Assembly: GCF_000719095.1 (NCBI RefSeq)
Contig: NZ_JOEH01000011.1
Coordinates: 124,001-188,000, forward strand
Source: Streptacidiphilus jeojiense
GTDB lineage: Bacteria > Actinomycetota > Actinomycetes > Streptomycetales > Streptomycetaceae
Direction: 5' to 3'
DNA length: 64,000 nucleotides
Part shown: positions 33,052 to 43,070 of the stretch, piece by piece
Position numbering within the stretch: position 1 is the first letter of the stretch
Layout: each line of letters begins with the position of its first letter
The notes under the pieces: generated by a model
Seen by the model: the letters and a program-made list of their open reading frames with translations, nothing else
What the model was told of the DNA's origin: nothing
Databases searched by the model: none
Position numbers and translations under genes: made by a program

Positions 33052-35712
33052 ATGACTGAGTCAGCACCGGCCGCACCCGCCCCCACCGGGTCGGCCCCCT
33101 CCGCGCCGGCCCCCTCCGAGCCGGCCCTGGCCGTCGACGCACTGGTCGGCGCCGCGCAGAAGGCCCTGACCGAGTACGGCGCATTCACCCAGGAACAGGT
33201 CGACCACATCGTCAGGAAGGCGTCGCTGGCCGCACTCTCCCAGCACACCCGGCTGGCCCAGATGGCGGTCGAGGAGACCGGGCGCGGGGTGTTCGAGGAC
33301 AAGGCCGTCAAGAACATCTTCGCCTGCGAACACGTCACCCACTCCATGGCGGACATGAAGACCGTCGGCGTGGTGCGCCGCGACGAGATCGACGGGATCG
33401 TGGAGATCGCCGAACCCGTCGGCGTGGTCGCCGGGGTCACCCCGGTCACCAACCCCACCTCCACCACCATCTTCAAGGCGCTGATCGCCCTGAAGACCCG
33501 CAACCCGATCGTCTTCGGCTTCCACCCCTCCGCGCAGGACTGCTCGGCCGAGGCCGCCCGGGTGGTGCGCGACGCGGCCGTGGCCGCCGGCGCCCCCGAG
33601 CACTGCATCCAGTGGATCGAGCGGCCCTCGATGGAGGCCACCGCCGCGCTGATGAACCACGACGGCGTCGCCACGATCCTGGCCACCGGCGGCAACGCCA
33701 TGGTCAAGGCCGCCTACTCGTGCGGCAAGCCCGCCCTGGGCGTGGGCGCGGGCAACGTCCCCGCCTACGTCGAGAAGAGCGCCGACCTCAAGCGCGCGGT
33801 CAACGACATCGTGCTGTCCAAGTCCTTCGACAACGGCATGATCTGCGCCTCCGAGCAGGCGGTGATCCTGGACGACGAGGTCTACGACGCCGCGCTCGGC
33901 GAGTTCCGCAAGCTCAAGGCGTATGTCGCCGACGCCGCCGAGAAGGCGCTGCTGGAGTCGTACATCTTCGGCGTCGGCAACGGCACCGCCTGCTCCGGCG
34001 CCCGGCTGAACCCCGCCGTGGTGGGCATGGCGCCGGCCAGGATCGCCGAGGCGGCCGGCTTCAGCGTGCCCGAGGACACCTCGGTCATCCTGGCCGAGGC
34101 CGACTTCGTGGGCGAGGGCGAGCCGCTGACCCGGGAGAAGCTGTGCCCGGTGCTGGCCGTGCTGCGCTCCTCCGACCGCGCCGAGGGGTTGAGGCTGGCC
34201 GAGCGGATGGTGGAGTTCCACGGCCTGGGCCACAGCGCCGCCGTGCACACCGAGGACGCCGCCTTCGCCGAGGAGTTCGGGCACGCGGTCAAGGCCTGCC
34301 GGGTGATCTGGAACGCCCCCAGCTCCCAGGGCGGCATCGGCGACGTCTACAACGCCTTCATGCCCTCGCTGACCCTGGGCTGCGGCTCCTACGGCCACAA
34401 CTCGGTGTCCGGAAACGTCACCGCGCTGAATCTGGTGAACATCAAGCGGATCGGCCGGCGCAACACCAATATGCAGTGGTTCAAGATCCCGCCCAAGGTC
34501 TTTTTCGAGCGCAACTCGATCAAATACCTGGCCGATATGCGCGGCGTGCGCCGAGCGGTGATCGTCACCGACTCGACGATGCGTCAGATCGGGAATCTGG
34601 CACGGGTTCAGGAGATGCTGGCCCGCCGCCGCGAACCGGTGGAGGTGCAGGTGGTCGACTTCGTCGAGCCCAACCCCAGCATCGAGACGGTCGAGCGCGG
34701 CGCGGAGCTGATGCGGGCCTTCCGCCCGGACACCATCATCGCCCTCGGCGGCGGCTCGCCGATGGACGCGGCCAAGGTGATGTGGCTGATGTACGAGCAC
34801 CCGGAGACGGTGTTCGCGGACCTCAAGGAGAAGTTCTTCGACATCCGCAAGCGTGCCTTCACCTTCCCCGACCTGGGCGAGAAGGCCAAGCTGGTGTGCA
34901 TCCCCACCACCTCCGGCACCGGCAGCGAGGTCACCCCCTTCGCGGTGATCACCGACACCGCCACCGGCCAGAAGTACCCGCTCGCCGACTACGCGCTGAC
35001 CCCCAGCGTGGCCATCTGCGACCCGGCGCTGACCACCGAGATGCCCAGGGCGGTCACCGCCGACTCCGGCTTCGACGCGCTGACCCACTCCATCGAGACC
35101 TATGTGTCGGTCTACGCCAACGACTTCACCGACGGCCTGGCGCTGCAGTCGATCCGGCTGGTCTTCGAGAACCTGGAGCGCGCGGTCACCGACGGCGCCA
35201 ACGACCCGGTGGCCAGGGAGAAGATGCACAACGCCGGGACCATCGCCGGCATGGCCTTCGGCTCGGCCTTCCTGGGCCTGGTCCACGCCATGGCGCACAC
35301 CCTGGGCGCCACCTTCCACGTCGCCCACGGACGCACCAACGCGCTGTTGCTGCCGCATGTGATCCGCTACAACGGCTCGGCGCCCGGCAAGGTCACCTCC
35401 TGGCCCAAGTACCAGAGCTACGCGGCCCCCGAGCGGTTCCAGCAGATCGCGACGGTGCTCGGGCTGCCAGCCGCCACCCCGGAGCAGGGCGTGGAGTCGC
35501 TGGCCACCGCGGTCGAGGAGCTGCGCGAGCGGGTCGGCATCCCGCGCTCCTTCGCCGAGGCCGGGGTGGACGAGGCGGCCTTCACCGCGGCGCTGCCGCA
35601 GCAGGCGATGAACGCCTACGAGGACCAGTGCGCACCCGCCAACCCGCGGATGCCGATGCTGGCCGACATGCAGCAGCTGATGCGCCAGGCCTACTACGGC
35701 ACCAGGGCCTGA
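33052..35712 (+). CDS. adhE: bifunctional acetaldehyde/alcohol dehydrogenase AdhE
   Basis: An 886-residue AdhE. The N-terminal aldehyde dehydrogenase half has its acylating Cys at 265 (GMICASEQA) and converts acetyl-CoA to acetaldehyde. The C-terminal iron-dependent alcohol dehydrogenase half (from about 470) has [10 protein letters not shown] (about 566-575) and the metal-binding histidines in [16 protein letters not shown] and HVAHG, and makes ethanol. Length and order equal E. coli AdhE, which forms spirosomes. An N-terminal Ala/Pro-rich tail (1-25) is extra. The start follows GAGGTG at a proper distance. With pflB and pflA downstream it forms a complete mixed-acid branch that regenerates NAD+. 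Confidence 0.95.
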   Translation: MTESAPAAPAPTGSAPSAPAPSEPALAVDALVGAAQKALTEYGAFTQEQVDHIVRKASLAALSQHTRLAQMAVEETGRGVFEDKAVKNIFACEHVTHSMADMKTVGVVRRDEIDGIVEIAEPVGVVAGVTPVTNPTSTTIFKALIALKTRNPIVFGFHPSAQDCSAEAARVVRDAAVAAGAPEHCIQWIERPSMEATAALMNHDGVATILATGGNAMVKAAYSCGKPALGVGAGNVPAYVEKSADLKRAVNDIVLSKSFDNGMICASEQAVILDDEVYDAALGEFRKLKAYVADAAEKALLESYIFGVGNGTACSGARLNPAVVGMAPARIAEAAGFSVPEDTSVILAEADFVGEGEPLTREKLCPVLAVLRSSDRAEGLRLAERMVEFHGLGHSAAVHTEDAAFAEEFGHAVKACRVIWNAPSSQGGIGDVYNAFMPSLTLGCGSYGHNSVSGNVTALNLVNIKRIGRRNTNMQWFKIPPKVFFERNSIKYLADMRGVRRAVIVTDSTMRQIGNLARVQEMLARRREPVEVQVVDFVEPNPSIETVERGAELMRAFRPDTIIALGGGSPMDAAKVMWLMYEHPETVFADLKEKFFDIRKRAFTFPDLGEKAKLVCIPTTSGTGSEVTPFAVITDTATGQKYPLADYALTPSVAICDPALTTEMPRAVTADSGFDALTHSIETYVSVYANDFTDGLALQSIRLVFENLERAVTDGANDPVAREKMHNAGTIAGMAFGSAFLGLVHAMAHTLGATFHVAHGRTNALLLPHVIRYNGSAPGKVTSWPKYQSYAAPERFQQIATVLGLPAATPEQGVESLATAVEELRERVGIPRSFAEAGVDEAAFTAALPQQAMNAYEDQCAPANPRMPMLADMQQLMRQAYYGTRA

Positions 35713-35726
35713 CCGGAGACAGGACG

Positions 35727-35750
35727 AAGGTCCCCGATCCTGGGGACCTT
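35727..35750 (+). terminator. hairpin between adhE and pflB
   Basis: AAGGTCCCC (35727-35735) / GGGGACCTT (35742-35750), a perfect 9-bp stem with loop GATCCT followed by GTCTTCTCCC. It suits a terminator for adhE, separating it from the Rex-controlled pfl unit. Confidence 0.7.
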
Positions 35751-35766
35751 GTCTTCTCCCCCAGGC

Positions 35767-35784
35767 TTGTGAACAGATTCACAA
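35767..35784 (+). promoter_or_regulatory. Rex (NADH/NAD+ sensor) operator
   Basis: TTGTGAACAGATTCACAA is a perfect TTGTGAA-N4-TTCACAA palindrome, the operator recognised by the redox repressor Rex in Streptomyces. It is centred about 39 bp upstream of the pflB ATG. Rex leaves DNA when NADH is high, so pflB-pflA should be induced at low oxygen. The rex gene is not in this window. Confidence 0.85.
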
Positions 35785-35813
35785 TTGAGGTACCGGGACG
35801 AAGGAGCAGCAAC

Positions 35814-38087
35814 ATGACCACCGCAAGCACCGTGTCGACTCCCCTGGACGCCGCCTGGAAGGGGTTCCGGGGCGGACTGTGGCGCGACAGCGTCGACGTC
35901 CGTGACTTCATCCAGCAGAACTACACCCCCTACCAGGGCGACGCGGCCTTCCTGGCCGGCCCCACCGAGCGGACCAGCTCGGTCTGGAAGAAGATCACCG
36001 ACCTGTTCCCCGAGGAGCGCCGCAAGGGCGTGCTGGACGTGGACGCCGCCACCCCGTCCACCATCACCGCACACGCCCCCGGCTGGATCGACCGGGACCG
36101 CGAGCTGGTGGTCGGGCTGCAGACGGACGCCCCGCTGAAGCGCGCGATCATGCCCAACGGCGGCTGGCGGATGGTGGCCGGCGCCCTGGAGACCTACGGC
36201 TACCCGGTCGACCCGCAGCTGGAGCGGGTCTTCACCGAGTACCGCAAGACCCACAACGCCGGCGTGTTCGACGCCTACACCCCTGAGATCCGGGCCGCCC
36301 GCAAGGCCGGCATCGTCACCGGCCTGCCGGACGCCTACGGCCGCGGCCGGATCATCGGCGACTACCGCCGGGTTGCCCTGTACGGCGTGGACCGGCTGGT
36401 CGAGGCCAAGCGGGCGGAGAAGGAGGAGCTCAACGCCCTGCCCGCGGGCGGCCGTTCGATCGAGGAGACGATCCGGCTGCGTGAGGAACTGGCCGAGCAG
36501 ATCCGCGCCCTGGGCGAGCTCAAGCAGATGGCCGCCGCCTACGGCCACGACATCTCCGGCCCGGCCGGCAACGGCCGCGAGGCGGTGCAGTGGCTCTACT
36601 TCGGATACCTGGCCGCGGTCAAGGAGCAGAACGGCGCCGCCATGTCGCTCGGCCGCACCTCCACCTTCCTCGACGTCTACCTGCAACGCGACATCGAGGC
36701 GGGCGAGCTGACGGAGGCTCAGGCCCAGGAGATCATCGACGACTTCATCATCAAGCTGCGCATCGTCCGCTTCCTGCGCACCCCCGACTACGACGAGCTG
36801 TTCTCCGGCGACCCGACCTGGGTGACCGAGTCCATCGGCGGCATCGGCGAAGACGGCCGCCCGCTGGTCACCCGCACCTCCTTCCGCTACCTGCAGACCC
36901 TCTACAACCTGGGCCCGGCCCCCGAGCCCAACATGACCGTGCTGTGGTCGCCGGCCCTGCCGCAGGGCTTCAAGGAGTTCTGCGCCCAGGTCTCCATCGA
37001 CACCTCCAGCGTCCAGTACGAGTCGGACGAGCTGCTGCGCCCGCGCTTCGGCGACGACACCGCCATCGCCTGCTGCGTCTCGGCGATGCCGGTCGGCAAG
37101 CAGATGCAGTTCTTCGGCGCCCGGGTGAACCTGGCCAAGACCCTGCTCTACGCCATCAACGGCGGCCGCGACGAGAAGTCCGGCGCCCAGGTCGGCCCGG
37201 CCGGCGGGGCCCTGACCGGGACCGGTCCGCTGGACTACGACGAGGTGATGGCCGCCTACGACACCCAGCTGGAGTGGCTGGCCGAGGTCTACGTCCACGC
37301 GCTGAACGTCATCCACTACATGCACGACAAGTACGCCTACGAGCGCCTGGAGATGGCGCTGCACGACCGGGACGTCAAGCGCACCCTGGCCTGCGGTATC
37401 GCCGGGCTCTCGGTGGCCGCCGACTCGCTGTCCGCGATCCGGTACGCCCAGGTCACCCCGGTCCGCGACGACAGCGGCCTGGTGACCGACTACCTGGTCG
37501 AGGGCGACTACCCGGCCTACGGCAACAACGACGACCGGGCCGACGCCATCGCGGTGTGGCTGGTCGAGGAGTTCATGCGCAAGGTGCGCAGGCACCCGGC
37601 CTACCGCGACGCCGAGCACACCCAGTCAGTGCTGACCATCACCTCCAACGTGGTCTACGGCAAGAAGACCGGCAACACCCCCGACGGCCGCCGCGCCGGC
37701 GAGCCCTTCTCCCCCGGCGCCAACCCGATGAACGGCCGCGACACCCACGGCTACGTCGCCTCGGCCCTGTCGGTGGCCAAACTGCCCTACTCCGAGGCCG
37801 AGGACGGCATCTCGCTGACCAACACGGTCACCCCGGACGGCCTGGGCCGCACCCCCGAGGAGCGGATCCGCAACCTGGCCGGCGTGCTGGACGGCTACAC
37901 CGCGGCCGACGGCTTCCACATGAACGTCAACGTGCTGAACCGGGCGACCCTGCTGGACGCCATGGAGCACCCCGAGGAGTACCCGCAGCTGACCATCCGG
38001 GTCAGCGGATACGCCGTCAACTTCGTCCGACTGACCCGCGAGCAGCAGCTGGACGTGCTCAACCGCACCTTCCACGGCGAGATCTGA
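35814..38087 (+). CDS. pflB: pyruvate formate-lyase (glycyl radical enzyme)
   Basis: A 757-residue formate C-acetyltransferase converting pyruvate and CoA to acetyl-CoA and formate. The active-site pair is Cys420-Cys421 (AIACCVSAM) and the radical-bearing glycine is Gly732 (RVSGYAVNF); these match E. coli Cys418/419 and Gly734, so it is true PFL rather than a diol dehydratase. Start is ATG 35814 after AAGGAGC. It is 9 bp upstream of its activase. PFL radicals are destroyed by oxygen, so its presence in an aerobic actinomycete implies a real anoxic phase; a Rex operator in front fits that. Confidence 0.96.
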   Translation: MTTASTVSTPLDAAWKGFRGGLWRDSVDVRDFIQQNYTPYQGDAAFLAGPTERTSSVWKKITDLFPEERRKGVLDVDAATPSTITAHAPGWIDRDRELVVGLQTDAPLKRAIMPNGGWRMVAGALETYGYPVDPQLERVFTEYRKTHNAGVFDAYTPEIRAARKAGIVTGLPDAYGRGRIIGDYRRVALYGVDRLVEAKRAEKEELNALPAGGRSIEETIRLREELAEQIRALGELKQMAAAYGHDISGPAGNGREAVQWLYFGYLAAVKEQNGAAMSLGRTSTFLDVYLQRDIEAGELTEAQAQEIIDDFIIKLRIVRFLRTPDYDELFSGDPTWVTESIGGIGEDGRPLVTRTSFRYLQTLYNLGPAPEPNMTVLWSPALPQGFKEFCAQVSIDTSSVQYESDELLRPRFGDDTAIACCVSAMPVGKQMQFFGARVNLAKTLLYAINGGRDEKSGAQVGPAGGALTGTGPLDYDEVMAAYDTQLEWLAEVYVHALNVIHYMHDKYAYERLEMALHDRDVKRTLACGIAGLSVAADSLSAIRYAQVTPVRDDSGLVTDYLVEGDYPAYGNNDDRADAIAVWLVEEFMRKVRRHPAYRDAEHTQSVLTITSNVVYGKKTGNTPDGRRAGEPFSPGANPMNGRDTHGYVASALSVAKLPYSEAEDGISLTNTVTPDGLGRTPEERIRNLAGVLDGYTAADGFHMNVNVLNRATLLDAMEHPEEYPQLTIRVSGYAVNFVRLTREQQLDVLNRTFHGEI

Positions 38088-38096
38088 GGTCCCGTC

Positions 38097-38909
38097 ATGA
38101 CCACCCACACCCTCCTGCCCCCTGTACCGGCCGTCGCCTCACCAGCGGCGACGGCGGCCGGGGCCGCCACCAGGCGGTCGGTGACCGGCTCCGTCCACTC
38201 CTGGGACCTTTCCACCGGAGTGGACGGACCGGGCACCCGGTTCGTCACCTTCCTGTCCGGCTGCCCGCTGGACTGCCTGTACTGCCACAACCCCGACACC
38301 AAGAGGATGCGCAACGGCCGGCGCAGCTCCGCCGAGGAGATCGTCGCCGAGGCCGCCAAGTACCGCGACTTCATCCGCGCGGCCGGCGGCGGCGCCACCC
38401 TCAGCGGCGGCGAACCACTGCTGCAGCCGGTCATGGCCGGCGAACTGCTGCACCGCTGGAAGCACGAGCTGGGCCTGCACACCGCGCTGGACACCAGCGG
38501 CTTCCTGGGCAGCCGGGCCACCGGCTCGCTGCTGAACGACACCGACCTGGTGCTGCTGGACATCAAGTCCTGGGACCGCGACCTCTACCGCCGGGTGACC
38601 GGCCGGCCGCTGCAGCCCACCCTGGACTTCGCCCGCCGCCTGGCCGACCTGGGCAAGGAGGTCTGGGTCCGCTTCGTCCTGGTCCCCGGCCTGACCGACC
38701 CCGAGGACAACGTCGCCGGCGTCGCCGCGTTCACCGCCTCGCTCGGCAACGTCTCCCGCGTCGACGTACTGCCCTTCCACAAGCTCGGCGCCGCCAAGTA
38801 CGAGGCCCTGGGCCAGCGCTTCCCGCTGACCGACACCCCCTCCCCCACCCCGGCCCAGGTCGCCGCGGCCCGCGCGATCTTCGCCGCGGAGGGCCTCAGC
38901 GCCGTCTGA
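38097..38909 (+). CDS. pflA: pyruvate formate-lyase activating enzyme
   Basis: A 270-residue radical SAM activase that abstracts H from the PFL glycine. The Fe-S cluster motif is C56xxxC60xxC63 (GCPLDCLYCHNPD), followed by the SAM-binding GGATLSGGEPLLQP and VLLDIKSWD. An Ala/Pro-rich N-terminal extension (1-25) is longer than in enterobacteria. It begins 9 bp after the pflB stop and is certainly coexpressed. Activity needs a reduced flavodoxin or ferredoxin, which is not encoded nearby. Confidence 0.95.
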   Translation: MTTHTLLPPVPAVASPAATAAGAATRRSVTGSVHSWDLSTGVDGPGTRFVTFLSGCPLDCLYCHNPDTKRMRNGRRSSAEEIVAEAAKYRDFIRAAGGGATLSGGEPLLQPVMAGELLHRWKHELGLHTALDTSGFLGSRATGSLLNDTDLVLLDIKSWDRDLYRRVTGRPLQPTLDFARRLADLGKEVWVRFVLVPGLTDPEDNVAGVAAFTASLGNVSRVDVLPFHKLGAAKYEALGQRFPLTDTPSPTPAQVAAARAIFAAEGLSAV

Positions 38910-39125
38910 CGTCGTCCCACATGGCTGCGCCGGTCATCGCGTCGAAGTCGTCGACGACCAGCACGCAGCGCAGTTCGCCCGACTGCGCGACCGGTGCAAG
39001 CGCGGGGGCGCCGCCTTCGCCCGGGTGGCCCACCCGGGATGCAGACCCGGGCGGACTCAGCAGCATGGAACAGGAGTCCCGCGACCGTCACGGGCCGCGA
39101 GGAGCGTGAGCGCAATGGGTCGGGC

Positions 39126-39254
39126 GTTCGGGCAGATGCCGGCCACCTGGGCAACTGGAAGGCGTGGATGGTCGACCACAACGCAGCCATCATGATCGTC
39201 CTGCTCACCGTGCCGGGCGCCGACCACATCGGCGACGCCGCCGCGCCGGCCTGA
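39126..39254 (+). pseudogene. C-terminal fragment of a GAP/Sap-type membrane protein
   Basis: The 369-bp gap after pflA holds no complete gene. Near its end an open stretch reads LGNWKAWMVDHNAAIMIVLL (the ending of GAP/Sap LysE-like transporters has the form KAWL..HN..IM.VLL..G) and stops at TGA 39252-39254. No start or upstream transmembrane region accompanies it, so it looks like a decayed gene tail. On the opposite strand, a frame ending near 38896 (LRCVLVVDDFDAMTGAAMW) could be another gene tail overlapping the pflA end. Both assignments are tentative. Confidence 0.4.
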
Positions 39255-39278
39255 CACCCATGAACCCAGGAGTCCCCC

Positions 39279-39746
39279 ATGTCCTCCGCCGCCTCCGGAC
39301 CGAGCTGGAATCCTCCTTCCCAGGACGAGACGCACCAGACCCCGCTCCGGCCCGGGGGCCGGCGCCGCAGCCCCTTGGCTGCGGGCGCAGCGGTCTTCGC
39401 CGCTGTCCTGATGCTCTGCAACGGCACCATCAGCATCCTGCAGGGCATCACCGGCATCGCCAAGGACGACCTGTTCGTCGCCACCCCCCGCTATGTCTAC
39501 CGCTTCGACCTCACCACCTGGGGCTGGCTGCATCTGGCCCTGGGCGTGCTGCTGGTGGCCGTCGGCGCCGGTGTCCTGGCAGGGCAGGGCTGGGCCCGCT
39601 GGAGCGGAGTCTTCCTGGCCGCAGTGAGCCTGGTCCTGCAGTTCATGTTCCTGCCCTACTACCCGCTGTGGTCCCTGGCGGTCATCGCCGTGGACGTGTT
39701 CATCATCTGGGGCCTGGCCAGCATCCGGAGCAGCGACGAGCTGTGA
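39279..39746 (+). CDS. DUF7144 family membrane protein
   Basis: A 155-residue integral membrane protein with four hydrophobic segments (about 33-57, 77-101, 104-122, 127-148). A charged, Pro-rich cytoplasmic N terminus precedes them. Motifs NGTISILQGITGIAKDDLF and TWGWLHLALGVLLVAVGAGV are those of the DUF7144 family, widely found in Streptomyces near stress genes. ATG 39279 follows CCCAGGAG. It precedes two further small membrane proteins on the same strand. Function unknown. Confidence 0.8.
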   Translation: MSSAASGPSWNPPSQDETHQTPLRPGGRRRSPLAAGAAVFAAVLMLCNGTISILQGITGIAKDDLFVATPRYVYRFDLTTWGWLHLALGVLLVAVGAGVLAGQGWARWSGVFLAAVSLVLQFMFLPYYPLWSLAVIAVDVFIIWGLASIRSSDEL

Positions 39747-39891
39747 CACTACGTCAGTCGCTGCGCCTGATGGGCCCGACTCCCCCGCCGGCGGCGCCCG
39801 TGGCCGGCGCACCGGCACACCCCCGACCACACCCGTCTCCCGGCCCGTTCTCCCTGCGGCGAGACGGCGCGGCGCTCCGAAGGAGACCTTC

Positions 39892-40254
39892 ATGATCAAG
39901 CACGGTGTGGTCTCCCTGCTCGCGCTCGCCGCCGCCTTCCTGCTGTGCGGCTGGCTGCTGCCCGGCATGACCCTCCACGGTGGCCTGCTGGGCGTGCTGT
40001 GGACGACCGTACTGTTCGCCGTGATCAACTTCGTCCTCGGCGGCTTCCTGAAGACCCTGGCCCGCCCACTGGTCTGGATCACCTTCGGCCTGTTCCTGTT
40101 CGTGATCAACGCGATCACCCTCAAGGTCACCGCATTCGTCACCTCCGACCTGCAGATCCACGGCTTCGGAACCGCCCTGTGGGCCGCGCTGATCATGTCC
40201 GTGGTCGGAATCGCCGTGCGGCTGGTCCGGCGACACGCCGACGGATCGCCCTAG
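39892..40254 (+). CDS. phage holin family 4 / YvlD-like membrane protein
   Basis: A 120-residue four-helix membrane protein of the family labelled mycobacterial 4-TMS phage holin (PF04020, relatives of YvlD). Helices lie about 5-25, 30-50, 57-80 and 92-112; the family motif is seen in FAVINFVLGGFLKTLARPL. Despite the name, most bacterial members are envelope-stress proteins rather than phage genes, and no phage genes are nearby. Start has AAGGAGA upstream. It sits between DUF7144 and DUF202 genes, together suggesting a membrane-stress cluster. Confidence 0.83.
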   Translation: MIKHGVVSLLALAAAFLLCGWLLPGMTLHGGLLGVLWTTVLFAVINFVLGGFLKTLARPLVWITFGLFLFVINAITLKVTAFVTSDLQIHGFGTALWAALIMSVVGIAVRLVRRHADGSP

Positions 40255-40291
40255 CTGGGCCAGGCCACAGTGCGAAAGGGAGAGGCAACGC

Positions 40292-40687
40292 ATGGCCACC
40301 GGAGAACGCCCGCCCACACCGGAGTCAGCCGGCACCGAAGGGCCGTGGCAGGAGCAGGGCGAGGAACCGGACTACCGTGCCACCCTCGCCAACGAGCGCA
40401 CCTTCCTGGCCTGGACCCGGACCAGCCTGGCCCTGCTGGCCGGCTCGCTGGCCGTCGTCCAGCTCGGCCAGGCCACCCCCATTGCCCTGCGGCTGGCTCT
40501 GGCCGCCTACCTGATCGCCCTCGCCATAGCCACAGTCCTGGTGGGGTACCACCGTTGGCGCTCAGTCCAGCACCGGATGCGCCTGCGCCAGCCGCTGGGA
40601 CGGTCCGGGTACCAGCCGCTGATCGCTTTGGCCATGCTGGTGCTGGCCGTCCTCATCTGCGTCAGCGCGGCTGTCACCGCACCGTGA
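40292..40687 (+). CDS. DUF202 (YidH) membrane protein
   Basis: A 131-residue protein with three transmembrane segments. The DUF202 signature YRATLANERTFLAWTRTSLA (about 28-47) starts the domain; a charged N-terminal tail (1-27) precedes it. Family proteins such as YidH/YidG are of unknown function. ATG 40292 follows AAAGGGAGAGG. It is the third in a row of small membrane proteins on the plus strand, and faces the AI-2E transporter gene convergently. Confidence 0.86.
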   Translation: MATGERPPTPESAGTEGPWQEQGEEPDYRATLANERTFLAWTRTSLALLAGSLAVVQLGQATPIALRLALAAYLIALAIATVLVGYHRWRSVQHRMRLRQPLGRSGYQPLIALAMLVLAVLICVSAAVTAP

Positions 40688-40705
40688 GCCAGGCCTGACA
40701 CCGGG

Positions 40706-41812
40706 TCACCGGGCCGCAGCCCCTTGCGGGGACTCGCGAAGTGCCCGGCGCAGTTCAGCGACGACGGCATACGAGGCAGCCGCGAGGGGCACCGCCAGCA
40801 GCGCGCCCAGGACCGAGCCGACGCTGAAGCCCGCCGTGACCGCCAGCATCACCAGCGCCGGATGCATGGCCACGGTCCTGCTCTGCACCGTCGGCTGCAG
40901 GAACGTGCCCTCGACGAACTGCACCACGAGAACCACCCCCAGGGTCCACAGCGCCACTCCCACCCCACGGTCGCCGAGCGCGACCAGGACCGCGGTCAGG
41001 CCCGACAGGAACGCCCCTACGTAGGGGACGTAGGCTCCGACGAAGACCAGTGCGGCCAGTCCCGAGGCTCCCGGGACGTCCAGGATCAGCAGTCCGACCA
41101 GGATCAGGAACGCGTCCACTAGAGCGATCAGCGTCGTACCCCGCATGAATCCGGCGATCGCCAGATAGCCGCCGCGCAGCGCCCGAAGGAGAGGCCGCGC
41201 GACTGCCGTCGGCAGCACTCGGTCCAGGACCGCGGGGATCCGATCTGCGTCCCGGAGCAGGAAGAAGGTGATGGCCAGGGACAGCACCCCGCCGGTCACC
41301 AACTGGCTGGCCACGCTGATCCCGTGGAAGGCCCCCTCTGCCACGGCACGGCCAAGATGCCCGCCCAGCCCGCGCAGTCCGCCGGCAACGGAACGCACCA
41401 CATCGGCAACGGTCCCCTGGTCGAACCGGCCGGGCGCGCGGAGCAGCGCCTGGAGCAGGCGTTCCGCGTTGCTGGCCAGGGTGTGGGCGACGATGAACAC
41501 CGCCGTGACGACGACCGCGCAGACGGCGGCGCAGGCGACCGCCGCTCCCAGCGCGCGTCCGGCTCCCAGCCGCAGCAGCAGCCGCAGTACGGGGTCGAGC
41601 AGGGCCGTGGCCAGCACGGCGACGACCAGTGGGATGACCGCGACCCGAAACACCCAGGCCAGCAGGAGGAGCAGGGTGAGCGCCCCCGCCGCGACGAGCC
41701 CGGAGATCGTCCAGGCGGTGACCTTGACCACCTGGGCGGGAAGGGCGGACATCATCGTGGGGTGGCCGGTCGGCCTGGCGGTGACCGGGGGCGGTTCGCC
41801 GATGTCGCTCAT
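40706..41812 (-). CDS. AI-2E family transporter
   Basis: A 368-residue polytopic membrane protein of the AI-2 exporter/PerM family (TqsA, YdiK), with about 8 hydrophobic segments. The conserved C-terminal region runs from GAYVPYVGAFLSGLTAVLVA through VEGTFLQPTVQSRTVAMHPA. Some members export autoinducer-2; others act as Na+(Li+)/H+ antiporters, so the substrate here is open. The C-terminal tail is basic. It is convergent with the DUF202 gene. Confidence 0.87.
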   Translation of the reverse strand: MSDIGEPPPVTARPTGHPTMMSALPAQVVKVTAWTISGLVAAGALTLLLLLAWVFRVAVIPLVVAVLATALLDPVLRLLLRLGAGRALGAAVACAAVCAVVVTAVFIVAHTLASNAERLLQALLRAPGRFDQGTVADVVRSVAGGLRGLGGHLGRAVAEGAFHGISVASQLVTGGVLSLAITFFLLRDADRIPAVLDRVLPTAVARPLLRALRGGYLAIAGFMRGTTLIALVDAFLILVGLLILDVPGASGLAALVFVGAYVPYVGAFLSGLTAVLVALGDRGVGVALWTLGVVLVVQFVEGTFLQPTVQSRTVAMHPALVMLAVTAGFSVGSVLGALLAVPLAAASYAVVAELRRALRESPQGAAAR

Positions 41813-42048
41813 CGGGTGCCCGCCCGCCCTCGCCCGCCCGTGAGGCCGTTCCTCGGCATCACTGTGCCGCGCTGAGGAGTCGCCATCGGATGCTCATTGA
41901 GGTGACGCTAACCAGGCCTCGGATCCATCCTCGGCACCGCGCCCAGCGCCCGGTCCTGCTTCCCCCTATCGGCGCAGCCAGCCGGAAGCGGAGCGGGTTC
42001 GCGTTGGGGCGCCGGGTGCGGTCGGGGCACGGCTGGGGGCGTCGTGGG

Positions 42049-42504
42049 CTACTCCTCGTATCGGATGCCGTAGGGGGCGGCGATGGGGTTGAGTTCGGCG
42101 GGGGTGAATCCGTTGGGGTTGGTGGCCGGTCCGGCTTCGGCCAGGTCCTCCAGGTAGCACTCCCAGCCGCCGGGCGAGGAGATCTGCAGCACGCGGGGCG
42201 GTATGTCGGTGGCGCGGCCGAGCGCGTGCGGGACTCCCTTGGGCAGGAGGATGAACGAGCCGCTGGGGATGGTGAGGTCCTCGCCGTCGAAGTGCACGCC
42301 GAGTTCGCCCTCCAGGACGTAGATCATCTCGTCCGCGAGGTGGTGGGTGTGCCGCGGAATGTCACGGACCAGGGTCACTTCCAGCAGGGACAGGCGGCCT
42401 TGCGTGTCCTCCGTGCGTGCCTTGACCTGGAAGGGCGGCGGCAGCACCACGCGGCCGGCCCTGCGCTCGCCAGGCAGCAGCTTGATGAATCGCTCGTTCG
42501 GCAT
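42049..42504 (-). CDS. cupin domain protein
   Basis: A 151-residue single-domain cupin. Motif 1 (HTHHLADEMIYVLEGELGVHFDG, positions about 54-76) and motif 2 (PKGVPHALGRATD, about 88-100) supply the likely metal ligands. Could be a dioxygenase, isomerase or small-molecule binder. ATG 42504 has GGGAGAAGA upstream. It lies 52 bp after the MarR gene on the same strand and is the likely target of that regulator. Confidence 0.87.
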   Translation of the reverse strand: MPNERFIKLLPGERRAGRVVLPPPFQVKARTEDTQGRLSLLEVTLVRDIPRHTHHLADEMIYVLEGELGVHFDGEDLTIPSGSFILLPKGVPHALGRATDIPPRVLQISSPGGWECYLEDLAEAGPATNPNGFTPAELNPIAAPYGIRYEE

Positions 42505-42556
42505 GGTGGTCTTCTCCCTCGGTATCACGGTGGGCGGGTCGGTGTCGTGGAGTGGT

Positions 42557-43030
42557 TCACCGGTCGGGGTCAGCGCTCTGGAGGACCTCGGCCAGCCGGG
42601 TCAGGGCGGCCACGACCTGCGCGCGGTCCTCGCCGAGTCCGGCCAGTAGCTCGACCTCACGCTCCAGCAGCCGAGGGAAGAGCGCGTCGATGACGTGCTC
42701 ACCGGCCGGGGTGATGAGGACCTCTACCGACCGGCGGTCCGCTGCGCTGGGGGTGCGTCGGATGTAACCGCGCTCTTCCAGGCGGGCCAGGCTCTTGCTC
42801 ACCGCCACCGTGGAGATCCCCAGGTGTGCGGCCAGCCGGCGGGCGATGACGGGCCCCGAGGCGTCGCGCAGCGGAATGAGCAGGTCCAGTTCCGGCGCGG
42901 TCACCGGTGCCGCCTCGTGCAGCGGACGCAGTGCCCGCTCATGCAGCGTGTGGACCCGGCGGATCAGCGCGATCACCTCCATCGGGGAGGTGTCCATGCC
43001 CGGATGCCGCTCCACCCATCGCGTGCGCAT
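42557..43030 (-). CDS. MarR family regulator
   Basis: A 157-residue MarR-type repressor from ATG 43030. The winged helix includes IARRLAAHLGISTVAVSKSLARLEERGYI (about 70-98) and the wing carries SAADRRSVEV (DxR). Upstream in-frame sequence to 43153 lacks coding character. A dyad (43071-43090) in the promoter region is the probable autoregulatory site. The cupin gene downstream is probably cotranscribed, so both would respond to the same ligand. Confidence 0.87.
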   Translation of the reverse strand: MRTRWVERHPGMDTSPMEVIALIRRVHTLHERALRPLHEAAPVTAPELDLLIPLRDASGPVIARRLAAHLGISTVAVSKSLARLEERGYIRRTPSAADRRSVEVLITPAGEHVIDALFPRLLEREVELLAGLGEDRAQVVAALTRLAEVLQSADPDR

Positions 43031-43070
43031 GTCCTCAACGGAAGGAAGCACAGCCAGCCAATCGTTAACT

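Noticed and set aside
33061..35358. Long open frame (765 residues) on the minus strand opposite adhE
   Set aside because: It mirrors the adhE codon pattern, is Gly/His/Val-rich without any recognisable domain, and AdhE is unmistakable on the other strand. High third-position GC makes such shadows common.
33612..38087. A 1491-residue plus-strand frame spanning adhE and pflB
   Set aside because: Only its last 757 residues are real (pflB); the earlier part is an out-of-frame reading of adhE, Arg-rich and domainless.
39892..40254. Prophage based on the holin family label
   Set aside because: No lysin, capsid, integrase or att-like repeat is nearby, and this family is mostly chromosomal envelope proteins.
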